Below are positions 8,652-17,283 of a stretch of 64,000 bases of DNA, piece by piece; position 1 is the first letter of the stretch, and every line of letters starts with the position of its first letter. The notes under the pieces are model-generated. The model was not told the DNA's origin. It ran no database searches and was given only the letters and a program-made list of their open reading frames with translations. The stretch spans positions 42,627 to 106,626 of the forward strand of contig CBDCYR010000003.1 in the NCBI GenBank assembly GCA_965224275.1, written 5' to 3'. The stretch comes from CAUZWH01 sp965224275. Lineage in GTDB: Bacteria; Pseudomonadota; Alphaproteobacteria; SHVV01. Position numbers and translations under genes: made by a program.

Positions 8652-9527
8652 CTATCGATGGCACAGTCGGTGGCAGACTTCGTCGAGCTGCTCAAGGCTA
8701 CCGTATCGAATCTTGACTTCGCCACTGTGATTAGGACCCGAGCGAATTTCCACGTTTAGCCCAAGAGCGGTAGAAATATCGTTTTCCAGCGCCAACGTAT
8801 CGGGGTCTTTTGCCGACGGCGCCTGACCTTGGCGCGTTGTCGTTGGGTCTCTTGGTTGGGCGCGTTGTTCCGTTTCACGAACACTGAGCTGTTTACTAAC
8901 AACTATTTGCGCCAGGCCCTCGGGATCTTCGGCGGCGAGGATTGCACGTGCGTGGCCTGCGGTGATGGCGCCGTCGTCGAGCATTGCTTTGACAATATCG
9001 GGCAATCCGAGCAATCGCAGCATATTGGCAACATGGCTGCGGCTTTTACCGACGATTTTGGCAAGTGCATCCTGCGTATGACCAAAATCTCCGATCAGGC
9101 GTTGGTAAGCGCTCGCCTCATCGAGCGGGGAAAGATCTTCGCGTTGAACGTTTTCAACCAGGGCAACTTCAAGAAGCTTGGTGTCGTCCAAATCGCGGAT
9201 AACGATTGGCACCTGATGAAGTTGAGCCCGCTGCGCGGCTCGCCAACGGCGTTCGCCGGCAATTATTTCGTAGCGATCGCTTCCCTCGAAATGGCGGCGG
9301 ACGATAATCGGCTGAATAATGCCATGTTCGCGAATGGAATCCGCGAGAGCTTCGATTTCGTCGTTGTTAAATCGGTGGCGGGGCTGAAAGGGGTTAGGCG
9401 TTAGTTGCTCGACAGGCACCTCACGGGGGGTGCGGACGCGGTCGAGCGTGGCGTAATCTTCGTCATCCTCGCCGAGGAGAGCCGACAATCCTCGACCGAG
9501 ACCTTTCTGGCGTGCTTCGTCAATCAT
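8652..9527 (-). CDS. parB: Chromosome-partitioning protein ParB
   Basis: ParB is the CTP-dependent clamp that loads at parS and spreads along DNA. The 291-residue product begins with the conserved KGLGRGLSALLG tail that touches ParA. It then has VEQLTPNPFQPR, the CTPase/arginine-rich box AGERRWRAAQ, and the helix-turn-helix region KIVGKSRSHVANMLRLLGLP, with a C-terminal dimerisation domain from about residue 240. It overlaps parA by 4 bp, so the pair is translationally coupled. Its likely binding sites are the two palindromes at 10843 and 13020. Confidence 0.97.
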   Translation of the reverse strand: MIDEARQKGLGRGLSALLGEDDEDYATLDRVRTPREVPVEQLTPNPFQPRHRFNNDEIEALADSIREHGIIQPIIVRRHFEGSDRYEIIAGERRWRAAQRAQLHQVPIVIRDLDDTKLLEVALVENVQREDLSPLDEASAYQRLIGDFGHTQDALAKIVGKSRSHVANMLRLLGLPDIVKAMLDDGAITAGHARAILAAEDPEGLAQIVVSKQLSVRETEQRAQPRDPTTTRQGQAPSAKDPDTLALENDISTALGLNVEIRSGPNHSGEVKIRYGSLEQLDEVCHRLCHR

Positions 9528-10348
9528 GCGGCGTTGAGTTGGTTCTCCTGCTTCAACAATTCACGCGCCAACTTAATATAGGCTTGGCTGCCGGCGCAAC
9601 GATGATCATAAAGCAGGGCTGGTTTTCCAAATGATGGCGCTTCCGATACCCGAACGTTACGGGGAATAACGGTTTGATAGACTTTGTCGCCTAAGTAGCC
9701 GCGAACGTCGGCCGCCACCTGATCTGACAAGTTGTTGCGGCGATCAAACATGGTGAGGACGACGCCCTGAATTTCGAGCTCGGCGTTAAAGCGGCGACGC
9801 ACGAGTTCGATGGTGCGCATGAGATGGCTAAGACCTTCGAGGGCGAAGAACTCGCACTGCAGTGGCACCAGGACGGCGTCGGATCCAATCAGAGCATTGA
9901 GGGTTAATAGTCCCAGCGCGGGGGGACAGTCGATCAGAATATAGTCGTAGGCATGACGACACTGATTGAATGCGCCTTTCAAGCGATTGTAGCGATCATC
10001 CAATTCAATGAGTTCAATCTCCGCGGCGGTGAGATCGACGGTGGAGGGCACGATATCCAAGCCTGGGATCTGGCTCGGAACCGCGGCCTGGCGTAGTGTC
10101 GCCGAGCCCAATACCACATCGTAGCTCGATACCGAACGCGATCCTCGATCGATGCCTAGTCCGGTGCTGGCATTACCTTGGGGATCAAGATCGACGACCA
10201 GGACGGCGCGGCCGATTGCGGCAAGTGCCGTTGCCAGGTTTATCGCTGTGGTGGTTTTACCGACCCCGCCTTTTTGGTTCGCGATGGCCATCACGCGGGC
10301 TCGCGGGACCACCTTCGGGGCAAAGGTGGGCGTCGTAAACTCAGACAT
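9524..10348 (-). CDS. parA: Chromosome-partitioning ATPase ParA
   Basis: ParA is a Walker-type ATPase whose DNA-bound gradient pulls ParB-parS complexes apart. The 274-residue product has the deviant Walker A KGGVGKTT (26-33), Walker B VLIDCPP-type segment YILIDCPPALGLL, and the switch region LDPQGNASTGLG. The ATG at 10348 is followed by MSEFTTPTFAP, a short extension before the conserved core. It is encoded directly downstream of the remains of rsmG, whose last readable codons run into this gene. It is the only ParA in the window and looks intact. Confidence 0.97.
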   Translation of the reverse strand: MSEFTTPTFAPKVVPRARVMAIANQKGGVGKTTTAINLATALAAIGRAVLVVDLDPQGNASTGLGIDRGSRSVSSYDVVLGSATLRQAAVPSQIPGLDIVPSTVDLTAAEIELIELDDRYNRLKGAFNQCRHAYDYILIDCPPALGLLTLNALIGSDAVLVPLQCEFFALEGLSHLMRTIELVRRRFNAELEIQGVVLTMFDRRNNLSDQVAADVRGYLGDKVYQTVIPRNVRVSEAPSFGKPALLYDHRCAGSQAYIKLARELLKQENQLNAA

Positions 10349-10887
10349 GAGACCACCTCGGTTAAGCGCACGATTGTTCCCCTGGAATCCGACTGACTGG
10401 TGATGCGCTCAACCGATATATTCCAATATTTTCCAGCATCGGTCAATTCCTCTGCTACATGTAGTCCTTTAAGTAATAGGCATTGGATCGCTGGCGTCAT
10501 AAACGGGTGGTGCGCGATCGTGAGTAAATCGATCAACCGGCGCCACCGCCCGCGCCGTAATCACATCGACCGGCCACGGCTCCAGCGTTTCGGCCCGATG
10601 GTGGTGTATTGTGACGGACGCGCCGGTCTGACGTTTTACTTCATTGAGGAATTCGGTCTTACGCCGATTAGATTCGACGAGGTGGACATCGCTAGCGCCA
10701 AGAATAGAGAGAACCATCCCAGGAAATCCGGCGCCACTTCCGATGTCGAGCCAGGAGATTGAGTTGGTTGGGGCCAGAGCTAAAAGCTGAGCACTACCGA
10801 CCACTTTACGAGCAACTGCGCGTAAAGCTCCAGCTTTTGTAACGTTTCACGTGAAACATCGAAAATTTTGCCGAATTGCTCCGGCAT
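10291..10887 (-). pseudogene. rsmG: 16S rRNA m7G527 methyltransferase RsmG, broken in three frames
   Basis: Intact RsmG (GidB) methylates N7 of G527 in 16S rRNA. Three consecutive pieces of it are readable here. Frame 1, from the ATG at 10887, begins MPEQFGKIFDVSRETLQ and continues to LLVKW, then stops. Frame 2 (10804-10469) holds SAQLLALAP and the SAM motif LDIGSGAGFPGMVLSI, on to DVITARAVAPVDR. Frame 3 (10536-10291) holds the C-terminal CLLLKGLHVAEEL to GTIVRLTEV. About 20 residues that normally link KW to DSAQLL are missing, so the first junction is a deletion with a frameshift; the second looks like a small indel. No single frame could give an active enzyme. The codons for VSRET contain a parS site. 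Confidence 0.85.
10843..10858. promoter_or_regulatory. parS site 1 (ParB-binding palindrome)
   Basis: The 14-bp perfect palindrome GTTTCACGTGAAAC (10844-10857) matches the near-universal bacterial parS core. With flanks it reads CGTTTCACGTGAAACA, one base from the ideal 16-mer. It lies within the first codons of the rsmG remnant, 0.5 kb upstream of parA. Confidence 0.93.
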
Positions 10888-11011
10888 AAGGGGTTTTGTC
10901 ATTCAACCAAACGACTGTTTTAGAAAATTGGCCGCACCAGGAAATTATCCCCCCCCATACCAAACGCCGTGAATTCTTTGGTCCGGTAATCTCAATTGGC
11001 ATTGATTCACT

Positions 11012-12910
11012 CTAGTAATGCCGAGGAAGTATCATTGATTTTTCCGATTTCCTTACATGCGACAGAAGGGTGGTTAGAGCGGCCGGAGTGACACCGGACA
11101 GGCGCGCGGCGGCCCCTAGCGTGCGCGGTCGCAGGGTACTCAATTTATCAGACACCTCATTGGAGAGCCCTGCTATTTCGCGATAATCAATATCGCTTGG
11201 CAGTAGCAACGATTCGTCTCGTTTAAACGCTCGGATATCCGCTTCCTGCCGCTCGAGATAGCCGGCATAGCGCGCATCTAATTCAAGCTGCTGGGACACG
11301 TCGGCGCGAACAGCAGCCAACCTCGGCCACACTGAAACCAGATCGACAAACCCAATCGATGGATACGCGAGTAACTCGGCGGCAGATCGACGGACACCAT
11401 CTAGATTTACGGCCAGGCCATGGCGGCGAGCTTCGTTGGGGCTCAATGATAGTTGCGCAAACTGAGCACGCGCAGATTCGAGGTGTTCTCGCTTGCCGGC
11501 ATATGATTGCGAGCGCGCCTCGCCGACGCATCCCGCAGCAATGCCGCGGGCCGTCAATCGTTGATCGGCGTTGTCGGCGCGAAGTGACAAGCGGTATTCG
11601 GCACGCGACGTAAACATTCGATAGGGCTCACGGGTTCCCCGGGTTACGAGATCGTCGATCAATACCCCGATATAGGCGTCGGCCCGGTCAAGAACGAAAT
11701 CTTCGTTCCCGACGATCGAACCGGCAGCATTAACACCCGCCATCACGCCCTGAGCAGCCGCCTCTTCGTACCCGGTCGTTCCATTTATCTGGCCGGCCAG
11801 ATAAAGCCTCTGAATGCGCTTGGTCTCCAAGGTCGCGAGCAGTTCGCGCGGATCGACAAAGTCGTATTCAATGGCGTATCCCGGCCGCAGAATCGTGGCC
11901 CGCTCGAGGCCGGGAATTTGAGCTACCAGGTCACTCTGAACGTCCCGCGGCAATGACGTTGAAATGCCATTGGGATAGACCGTGTGGTCGCTGAGACCCT
12001 CGGGTTCCAAAAATATCGTATGGCTGTCGCGCTCGGCAAAGCGAACAACCTTATCCTCGATCGACGGACAGTAGCGGGGCCCGATACTTTCGATCTGGCC
12101 ACTGTACATTGGTGATCGGTGCAGGTTCTTACGGATGATCTCATGCACGGCCGGCGTCGTGTGGGTCACATGACAGGAAATCTGCGGTGTCGTGATGGAC
12201 TCGGTGAGATACGAGAACGGTATCGGCGGGTTGTCACCGGGCTGTTCGACAAGCGCACCCCAATCAATCGTCCGCCCATCAAGTCGCGGCGGCGTTCCGG
12301 TTTTGAGGCGGCCCAATTGAAAGCCAGCCCGCTCGAGGGTGTGCGCAAGGCCCTCTGCCGGCGCTTCGTTAACGCGACCGGCGGCAACCCGCTCCTCACC
12401 AATGTGGATCAACCCGCGAAGAAATGTCCCGGTCGTTACAACCACGGCCGAGCACGAGACAACCGACCCATCGTCAAACACAACGCCTTCAATCTGGCCG
12501 TCAGCGACAACGATATCCTCGACGCCGGCCTCGTGCACGCTGAGGTTGGGCGTTTCGGCAATTTCCTGTTGCATTGCGCGTCGATACAACTCGCGATCAG
12601 CCTGCGCGCGCGGACCCCACACAGCCGGACCCTTGCGTCGATTAAGCATCCGAAATTGGATGCCTGCACGGTCGATGATCCGGCCCATCAATCCATCAAG
12701 GGCGTCTATTTCGCGAACCAGATGGCCCTTCGCGAGGCCACCGATTGCCGGATTGCACGACATTTCGCCGATCGTCGAGAGCTTATGGGTAACGAGTAGA
12801 GTCTCGGCACCGACGCGTGCCGAAGCTGCCGCCGCTTCACAACCGGCGTGGCCGCCACCGACGACGACCACATCGAAGCCGCGCGCAAGATCTTTGGGTT
12901 GATCAGACAT
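11012..12910 (-). CDS. mnmG: tRNA uridine-5-carboxymethylaminomethyl modification enzyme MnmG (GidA)
   Basis: With MnmE this FAD protein installs the cmnm5 group on U34 of certain tRNAs. The product is 632 residues from the ATG at 12910 (MSDQPKDLARGFD); a longer frame to 12937 is open but unlike family starts. The FAD-binding motif GGGHAGCEAA is at 18-27, followed by the hallmark STIGEMSCNPAIGGLAKGHL and the catalytic-loop region. The C-terminal helical MnmE-binding domain (YREIAGLSNEVSDKL onward) is complete. Its partner mnmE is just upstream across a 131-bp gap that holds the second parS. Confidence 0.97.
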   Translation of the reverse strand: MSDQPKDLARGFDVVVVGGGHAGCEAAAASARVGAETLLVTHKLSTIGEMSCNPAIGGLAKGHLVREIDALDGLMGRIIDRAGIQFRMLNRRKGPAVWGPRAQADRELYRRAMQQEIAETPNLSVHEAGVEDIVVADGQIEGVVFDDGSVVSCSAVVVTTGTFLRGLIHIGEERVAAGRVNEAPAEGLAHTLERAGFQLGRLKTGTPPRLDGRTIDWGALVEQPGDNPPIPFSYLTESITTPQISCHVTHTTPAVHEIIRKNLHRSPMYSGQIESIGPRYCPSIEDKVVRFAERDSHTIFLEPEGLSDHTVYPNGISTSLPRDVQSDLVAQIPGLERATILRPGYAIEYDFVDPRELLATLETKRIQRLYLAGQINGTTGYEEAAAQGVMAGVNAAGSIVGNEDFVLDRADAYIGVLIDDLVTRGTREPYRMFTSRAEYRLSLRADNADQRLTARGIAAGCVGEARSQSYAGKREHLESARAQFAQLSLSPNEARRHGLAVNLDGVRRSAAELLAYPSIGFVDLVSVWPRLAAVRADVSQQLELDARYAGYLERQEADIRAFKRDESLLLPSDIDYREIAGLSNEVSDKLSTLRPRTLGAAARLSGVTPAALTTLLSHVRKSEKSMILPRHY

Positions 12911-13019
12911 GCGCCGCAATCTAGTGCAAACCAACAAGTTTGTAGATCACCAATATTCCATGTGCGTTTGAGATCAAACTGTGCTGCGACGTACGGTCAT
13001 TGCGGTGCAACAAAGAATG

Positions 13020-13035
13020 TGTTTCACGTGAAACA
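13020..13035. promoter_or_regulatory. parS site 2 (perfect 16-mer)
   Basis: TGTTTCACGTGAAACA is a perfect 16-bp palindrome identical to the parS consensus. It lies in the mnmE-mnmG gap, six bases beyond the mnmE stop codon and 2.2 kb from site 1. This is the usual spacing for a parS cluster near parAB and the origin. Confidence 0.95.
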
Positions 13036-13041
13036 ATCGGG

Positions 13042-14379
13042 CTATTTACCGATACAGAAGTCAGCGAACACAACATCTAGTATGTCCTCGATATCAACCC
13101 GCCCCGTAATTCGCCCCAAAGCGCGCACCGCAATCCTTAAGTCCTCCGCAGCAAGTTCGATCGGAAGTTTATTTGCGAGCTGTTCTTGCGCCGCCACCAA
13201 GCCGCCAACACAACTCACGAGCGCCTGGCGATGTCGTTGACGAGATATCACCGGCGCCGCTGACGGGGTGTATCTCGCACCCACCACATCAATCAATCGA
13301 TCCGTGAGCGTATCGATATTTTCGCCCGTATTGGCACTAACGCCTACCACCGAATGTCCCTCAATTTGGGTGTCAGCGCCCAGTCTCACGAGATCAATTT
13401 TGTTGACCACCACGAGTGTTGTGTCATCGATAAGCGCGCGCGTGTAGGAATCCGGATCGTCGAGCATATCGGCCGAAAATACGGCCAATTTAACGTCGGC
13501 GTCGCTGGCCCGTTGGCGGGTGCGACCAACACCCTGAATCTCAATGTCGTCGTGCGACTCACGCAACCCGGCGGTATCGGCGAGCGTTATCGGAAACCCG
13601 CCAAGATCAAGCCTGACTTCAATGACATCTCGGGTGGTGCCGGCGGTTGCAGCTATTATCGCGGCATCCCGTTGAGCCAAACAATTTAGCAGACTCGATT
13701 TACCGACATTCGGCGCGCCGATGATCACGACATAAAACCCATCGCGCAGCCGCTCGCCGCGACGTTGATCATCGAGGTGGCGATGGATAGCGGCCGCTAT
13801 TGTCGCCAGTTTTTGCAATATCTCGACTTCGACGTCGCTGGGAATATCCTCGTCGGGAAAATCGATAAACGCCTCGATGTGCGCCAGGCACCTAACGAGA
13901 TCCTCGCGCCACCCTTCATAGAGCGACCCCAGCGCCCCATCGAGTTGACGCCGGGCCTGACGCCGTTGCGCCGCGGTCTCCGCATTAACAAGATCGGCTA
14001 CGGCTTCGGCCTGGGTAAGGTCGAACTTGCCATGCTCGAACGCTATGCGCGTGAATTCGCCCGCTTCAGCCGGCCGCAGCCCCGGAATCTCGCTCAGCGC
14101 GCCCAGGATTGCCGAAACGACGGCCGTACCACCGTGGACGTGGACCTCCGCAACATCTTCACCGGTGAAGCTGTGGGGACCGGGATACCACACCAGAATC
14201 CCCCGATCGATTGTCTCATCGTCGATCGGGCTATGAAAGCTGACCAACGTTGCCCGTCTCGGCACTGGCGGCGGTGAACCGGTGAGCGCCGCTATCGCGG
14301 CACCCGTACGCTCGCCAGAAATCCGGACGATTGCTATGCCCGCTCGCCCTCCCCCGCTCGAGAGGGCATAGACGGTCAT
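13042..14379 (-). CDS. mnmE: tRNA modification GTPase MnmE (TrmE)
   Basis: MnmE is the potassium-activated GTPase partner of MnmG in U34 modification. The 445-residue product has the N-terminal tetrahydrofolate-binding domain (1-115), helical domains, an inserted G domain with P-loop GAPNVGKSS (221-229), G2/G3 elements TAGTTRDVIEV and DTAGLRES, G4 NKID, and the invariant C-terminal FCIGK. The frame starts MTVYALSSGGGRAGIAIVRISG, missing the few extra N-terminal residues of the enterobacterial protein. It is the first gene of the mnmE-mnmG-(rsmG)-parA-parB series. Confidence 0.97.
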   Translation of the reverse strand: MTVYALSSGGGRAGIAIVRISGERTGAAIAALTGSPPPVPRRATLVSFHSPIDDETIDRGILVWYPGPHSFTGEDVAEVHVHGGTAVVSAILGALSEIPGLRPAEAGEFTRIAFEHGKFDLTQAEAVADLVNAETAAQRRQARRQLDGALGSLYEGWREDLVRCLAHIEAFIDFPDEDIPSDVEVEILQKLATIAAAIHRHLDDQRRGERLRDGFYVVIIGAPNVGKSSLLNCLAQRDAAIIAATAGTTRDVIEVRLDLGGFPITLADTAGLRESHDDIEIQGVGRTRQRASDADVKLAVFSADMLDDPDSYTRALIDDTTLVVVNKIDLVRLGADTQIEGHSVVGVSANTGENIDTLTDRLIDVVGARYTPSAAPVISRQRHRQALVSCVGGLVAAQEQLANKLPIELAAEDLRIAVRALGRITGRVDIEDILDVVFADFCIGK

Positions 14380-14394
14380 GATCTTGGGTTTCTC

Positions 14395-14769
14395 CTAGTC
14401 GTCGAGTTCGGTTTGATCGACCCCTAGCATCAAACGTTCGACCCGCTCATCGGCCACCAGATGGGTCTCGATGATCTCGTCGATATCAGCCTCGGTCTTA
14501 AAGCTGTACCAAGTGCCCTCGGGATAAATCACAAGATTTGGCCCCAACTCGCAGCGATCCAGGCACAGGGCCTGGTTTATCCGCACCCCCTCTACCCCAC
14601 GTTCACCCACTTTTTGCTTCATGTAACCACGCAACTCAACCGACCCTTTCTCTTTGCAGCAACCGCGCGGGTGACCGGGTGCTCGTTCGTTGAGGCAAAC
14701 GAACACATGTTTGCGGTAAAACAGCGGCTCATCCGCAGAATGATCACCGGGCTTTTGAATCTTCGTCAT
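14395..14769 (-). CDS. Thioredoxin-like [2Fe-2S] ferredoxin
   Basis: This 124-residue protein has the layout of the thioredoxin-fold [2Fe-2S] ferredoxins related to NuoE. HVFVCLNERAPGHPRGCC carries Cys25 and Cys37/38, and ALCLDRCELGPNLVIYPEG carries Cys69 and Cys73, giving C-x11-C and C-x3-C ligand pairs. Such proteins carry single electrons; the partner is unknown. The ATG at 14769 (MTKIQKPGD) is preferred over an upstream start at 14817 because AAGGA lies about ten bases before it. It ends 15 bp before mnmE and diverges from the YyaL-like gene. Confidence 0.85.
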   Translation of the reverse strand: MTKIQKPGDHSADEPLFYRKHVFVCLNERAPGHPRGCCKEKGSVELRGYMKQKVGERGVEGVRINQALCLDRCELGPNLVIYPEGTWYSFKTEADIDEIIETHLVADERVERLMLGVDQTELDD

Positions 14770-14891
14770 CGGGAGGAGTCCTTTCAGAATACCGGTATTG
14801 GCCAAATTGATGACCAATCACTATCGTGCGGATCATCACTCATTGCGCACCCGTCGAGTACGCCGGGTTCCCATAACCCGAGGCTAGGCTG

Positions 14892-16946
14892 ATGCGCAAC
14901 ACCTTAGACGCCGAGACCAGCCCCTACCTGCTGCAACACCGAGAAAATCCTGTGCATTGGCAGCCTTGGGGACCAGCGGCACTGGCCATGGCGACGGAAC
15001 AGGATAAGCCGATTTTACTTAGCGTGGGTTACGCGGCTTGCCACTGGTGCCACGTCATGGCCCATGAATCATTTGAGAATCAACAGATTGCGGCGCTGAT
15101 GAATGAGCTGTTCATCAATATCAAAGTTGACCGCGAGGAACGCCCCGACATTGACGCGATCTATATGTCGGCACTCCACCTCCTGGGCCAGCAGGGCGGT
15201 TGGCCTTTGACCATGTTTCTAACCCCCGCCGGCGAGCCGTTTTGGGGCGGCACCTATTTTCCGCCGGAATCACGATGGGGCCGGCCCGGATTTCCTGACG
15301 TGTTGCGCCAGATCCATCACATCTTCCGGGCCGAGAAAGATAAGGTCGAAAAGAACACCAATCTTCTGCTCAGCGCGTTGGCCGAGATGAGCCAGGCCGA
15401 GACGGCAAATGATAGCGGTGCGCCAGGCCTAACCACTGAAACACTCGATCAAGCTGCGGCGCGCATTCTCGAGCAGGTTGACATGATCGATGGCGGCTTA
15501 CGCGGCGCGCCTAAATTTCCTCAGCCCTCGATCTTCTCGCTGGTGTGGCGCGCGTACATAAGAACCGGTGAGCCCAGCTATCGTGAAGCTGTCACGGTAA
15601 CCCTCGATCGAATGTGCCAAGGCGGTATCTACGACCACGTCGGTGGTGGATTTGCCCGCTATGCCACTGATGCGGTTTGGCTGGTGCCCCACTTTGAAAA
15701 AATGCTCTACGACAACGCGCAATTGATTGAGCTGCTTACCGAAGCATGGCGAGAGTCAAAAAATCCGCTCTACGCAGCGCGCATTGATGAAACCGTTGCG
15801 TGGATCGTCCGCGAAATGATTGCCGAGAATGGCGCGTTTGCTGCTTCCCTTGATGCCGACAGTGAGGGCGTCGAAGGTAAGTATTACGTGTGGACGGAGG
15901 CCGAGATCGATGCCGTACTGGGCCCTTCCGCGGGCGCGTTCAAATCTGCGTATGGCGTCACTGCGGGCGGCAATTGGGAGGGAAATACAATCCTGAACCG
16001 CACCGGCCGACCCAAGTTGCTCGATGAGTCGACCGAAAGAGACCTCGCGATTAGCCGCCAATTGCTGCTGAGCGAGCGCGAGAAAAGGATCCGGCCGGGC
16101 TGGGACGACAAAGTATTGGCCGACTGGAACGGCCTGATGATAGCGGCCCTAGCCCAGGCCAGCGTCACTCTGAGCCAGGAATCCTGGCTCTCGCTCGCCG
16201 CTTCGGCTTATCAGGCTATCGTCGACGATATGGACCAGGACGGACGCCTCCGCCATTCGTATCGTGCCGGCCAAGCCAAGCACAGCGCCCTGCTCGACGA
16301 CTATGCCAACATGATTCGAGCAGCCATCGCACTCTATGAAGCGACCCTGATAGAAACTTATCTCGACGACGCCAAGCGTTGGATTAGCAGCGTCGAAGCG
16401 CACTACCGAGTTCCAGAAATCGGTGGATACTTCTACTCCGCCGATGACGCCGAAGCGCTGATCACGCGCACACGATCCGTGATCGACAACGCTGTTCCGG
16501 CTGGGAACGGAACCATGGCTTATGTTTTCGCCAAACTTTACCACCTGACCGGCGACGATCAATTCAGGGCTCGGGCAACCGAGGTCATTGACGCCTTTGC
16601 CGCGGCAGCCAGACGCAACGTGCTCGCGGTTCCGACACTGCTCAACGCGTTTGATCTATTGACCAATGCCATCCAGGTGGTGGTGGTGGGCGATTTGCAG
16701 GCCCAAGCAAGCCAGGAACTTGCGACCGCGGTATGGCGCGCCCCAGTACCTAATTTGGTGTTCCTGCGTCTCGACAGCGTCGACCAACTGCCGCCCTCAC
16801 ATCCGGCCGCTGGCAAACACCAAATCGACGATAAGCCAACCGCGTATGTATGTGTCGGAACGGTGTGCTCGCAACCAATCACCGATGTTCAGATACTCAA
16901 CGACACGCTGGACCACACGGGTGTGCGAGGCCTTGTGGGCAATTAG
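14892..16946 (+). CDS. YyaL/SSP411-type thioredoxin-domain protein (DUF255)
   Basis: The 684-residue product matches the DUF255 family: an N-terminal thioredoxin-like domain with the invariant SPYLLQHRENPVHW opening (10-23) and C50-H-W-C53 active site, then HESFEN and REERPDID blocks. A long C-terminal (alpha/alpha)6 barrel resembles N-acyl-glucosamine epimerases (GGLRGAPKFPQP, DHVGGGFARYATD, PHFEKMLYDNAQL, DWNGLMIAALAQA). The function is not settled; a sugar-related or redox role has been proposed for homologues. The ATG at 14892 overlaps no gene. It stands alone on the plus strand inside an otherwise minus-strand block. Confidence 0.9.
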   Translation: MRNTLDAETSPYLLQHRENPVHWQPWGPAALAMATEQDKPILLSVGYAACHWCHVMAHESFENQQIAALMNELFINIKVDREERPDIDAIYMSALHLLGQQGGWPLTMFLTPAGEPFWGGTYFPPESRWGRPGFPDVLRQIHHIFRAEKDKVEKNTNLLLSALAEMSQAETANDSGAPGLTTETLDQAAARILEQVDMIDGGLRGAPKFPQPSIFSLVWRAYIRTGEPSYREAVTVTLDRMCQGGIYDHVGGGFARYATDAVWLVPHFEKMLYDNAQLIELLTEAWRESKNPLYAARIDETVAWIVREMIAENGAFAASLDADSEGVEGKYYVWTEAEIDAVLGPSAGAFKSAYGVTAGGNWEGNTILNRTGRPKLLDESTERDLAISRQLLLSEREKRIRPGWDDKVLADWNGLMIAALAQASVTLSQESWLSLAASAYQAIVDDMDQDGRLRHSYRAGQAKHSALLDDYANMIRAAIALYEATLIETYLDDAKRWISSVEAHYRVPEIGGYFYSADDAEALITRTRSVIDNAVPAGNGTMAYVFAKLYHLTGDDQFRARATEVIDAFAAAARRNVLAVPTLLNAFDLLTNAIQVVVVGDLQAQASQELATAVWRAPVPNLVFLRLDSVDQLPPSHPAAGKHQIDDKPTAYVCVGTVCSQPITDVQILNDTLDHTGVRGLVGN

Positions 16947-16949
16947 AAT

Positions 16950-16965
16950 GTTTTGATATCAAAAC
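16950..16965. repeat. Perfect 16-bp palindrome downstream of the DUF255 gene
   Basis: GTTTTGATATCAAAAC is fully palindromic and begins four bases after the DUF255 stop codon. It has no T-tract or GC-rich stem, so it is not a good intrinsic terminator. A dimeric regulator's operator is possible. Nothing else identifies it. Confidence 0.5.
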
Positions 16966-17283
16966 AAAAGCGGTGCGCGATTGAGGGCTGATGGTTGTTG
17001 AGAAGAATCTCCGGTGTGAGGTGACAAATAAACAGGGGATGGTTAAAGTATCATCGGAACAACCACTTAACTGCAATTCCGAACGATTGACGGGGGAAAC
17101 TAAGCGGTGATAAGAGCACCTACACCGGTCGGCACTAGTGCTGTGGGTATTGTTCGGTTACCTTCCCCATGTTGTAAGCGGCAATACGGGCGCGTTCCTG
17201 CCCGCCGTTCCACCAAACAAATCTTGAGGCGTCCACAGATTTACACGATGCGTTGGTAAGCCGGCGTCGTAAGGGAGGATTTT
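16966..17283. other. Non-coding gap upstream of the quinone oxidoreductase
   Basis: These 318 bp between the DUF255 gene and the oxidoreductase show no convincing coding frame. The last bases carry a strong Shine-Dalgarno AAGGGAGG six bases before the next ATG. The region presumably contains that gene's promoter, but I cannot point to one. Confidence 0.6.
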
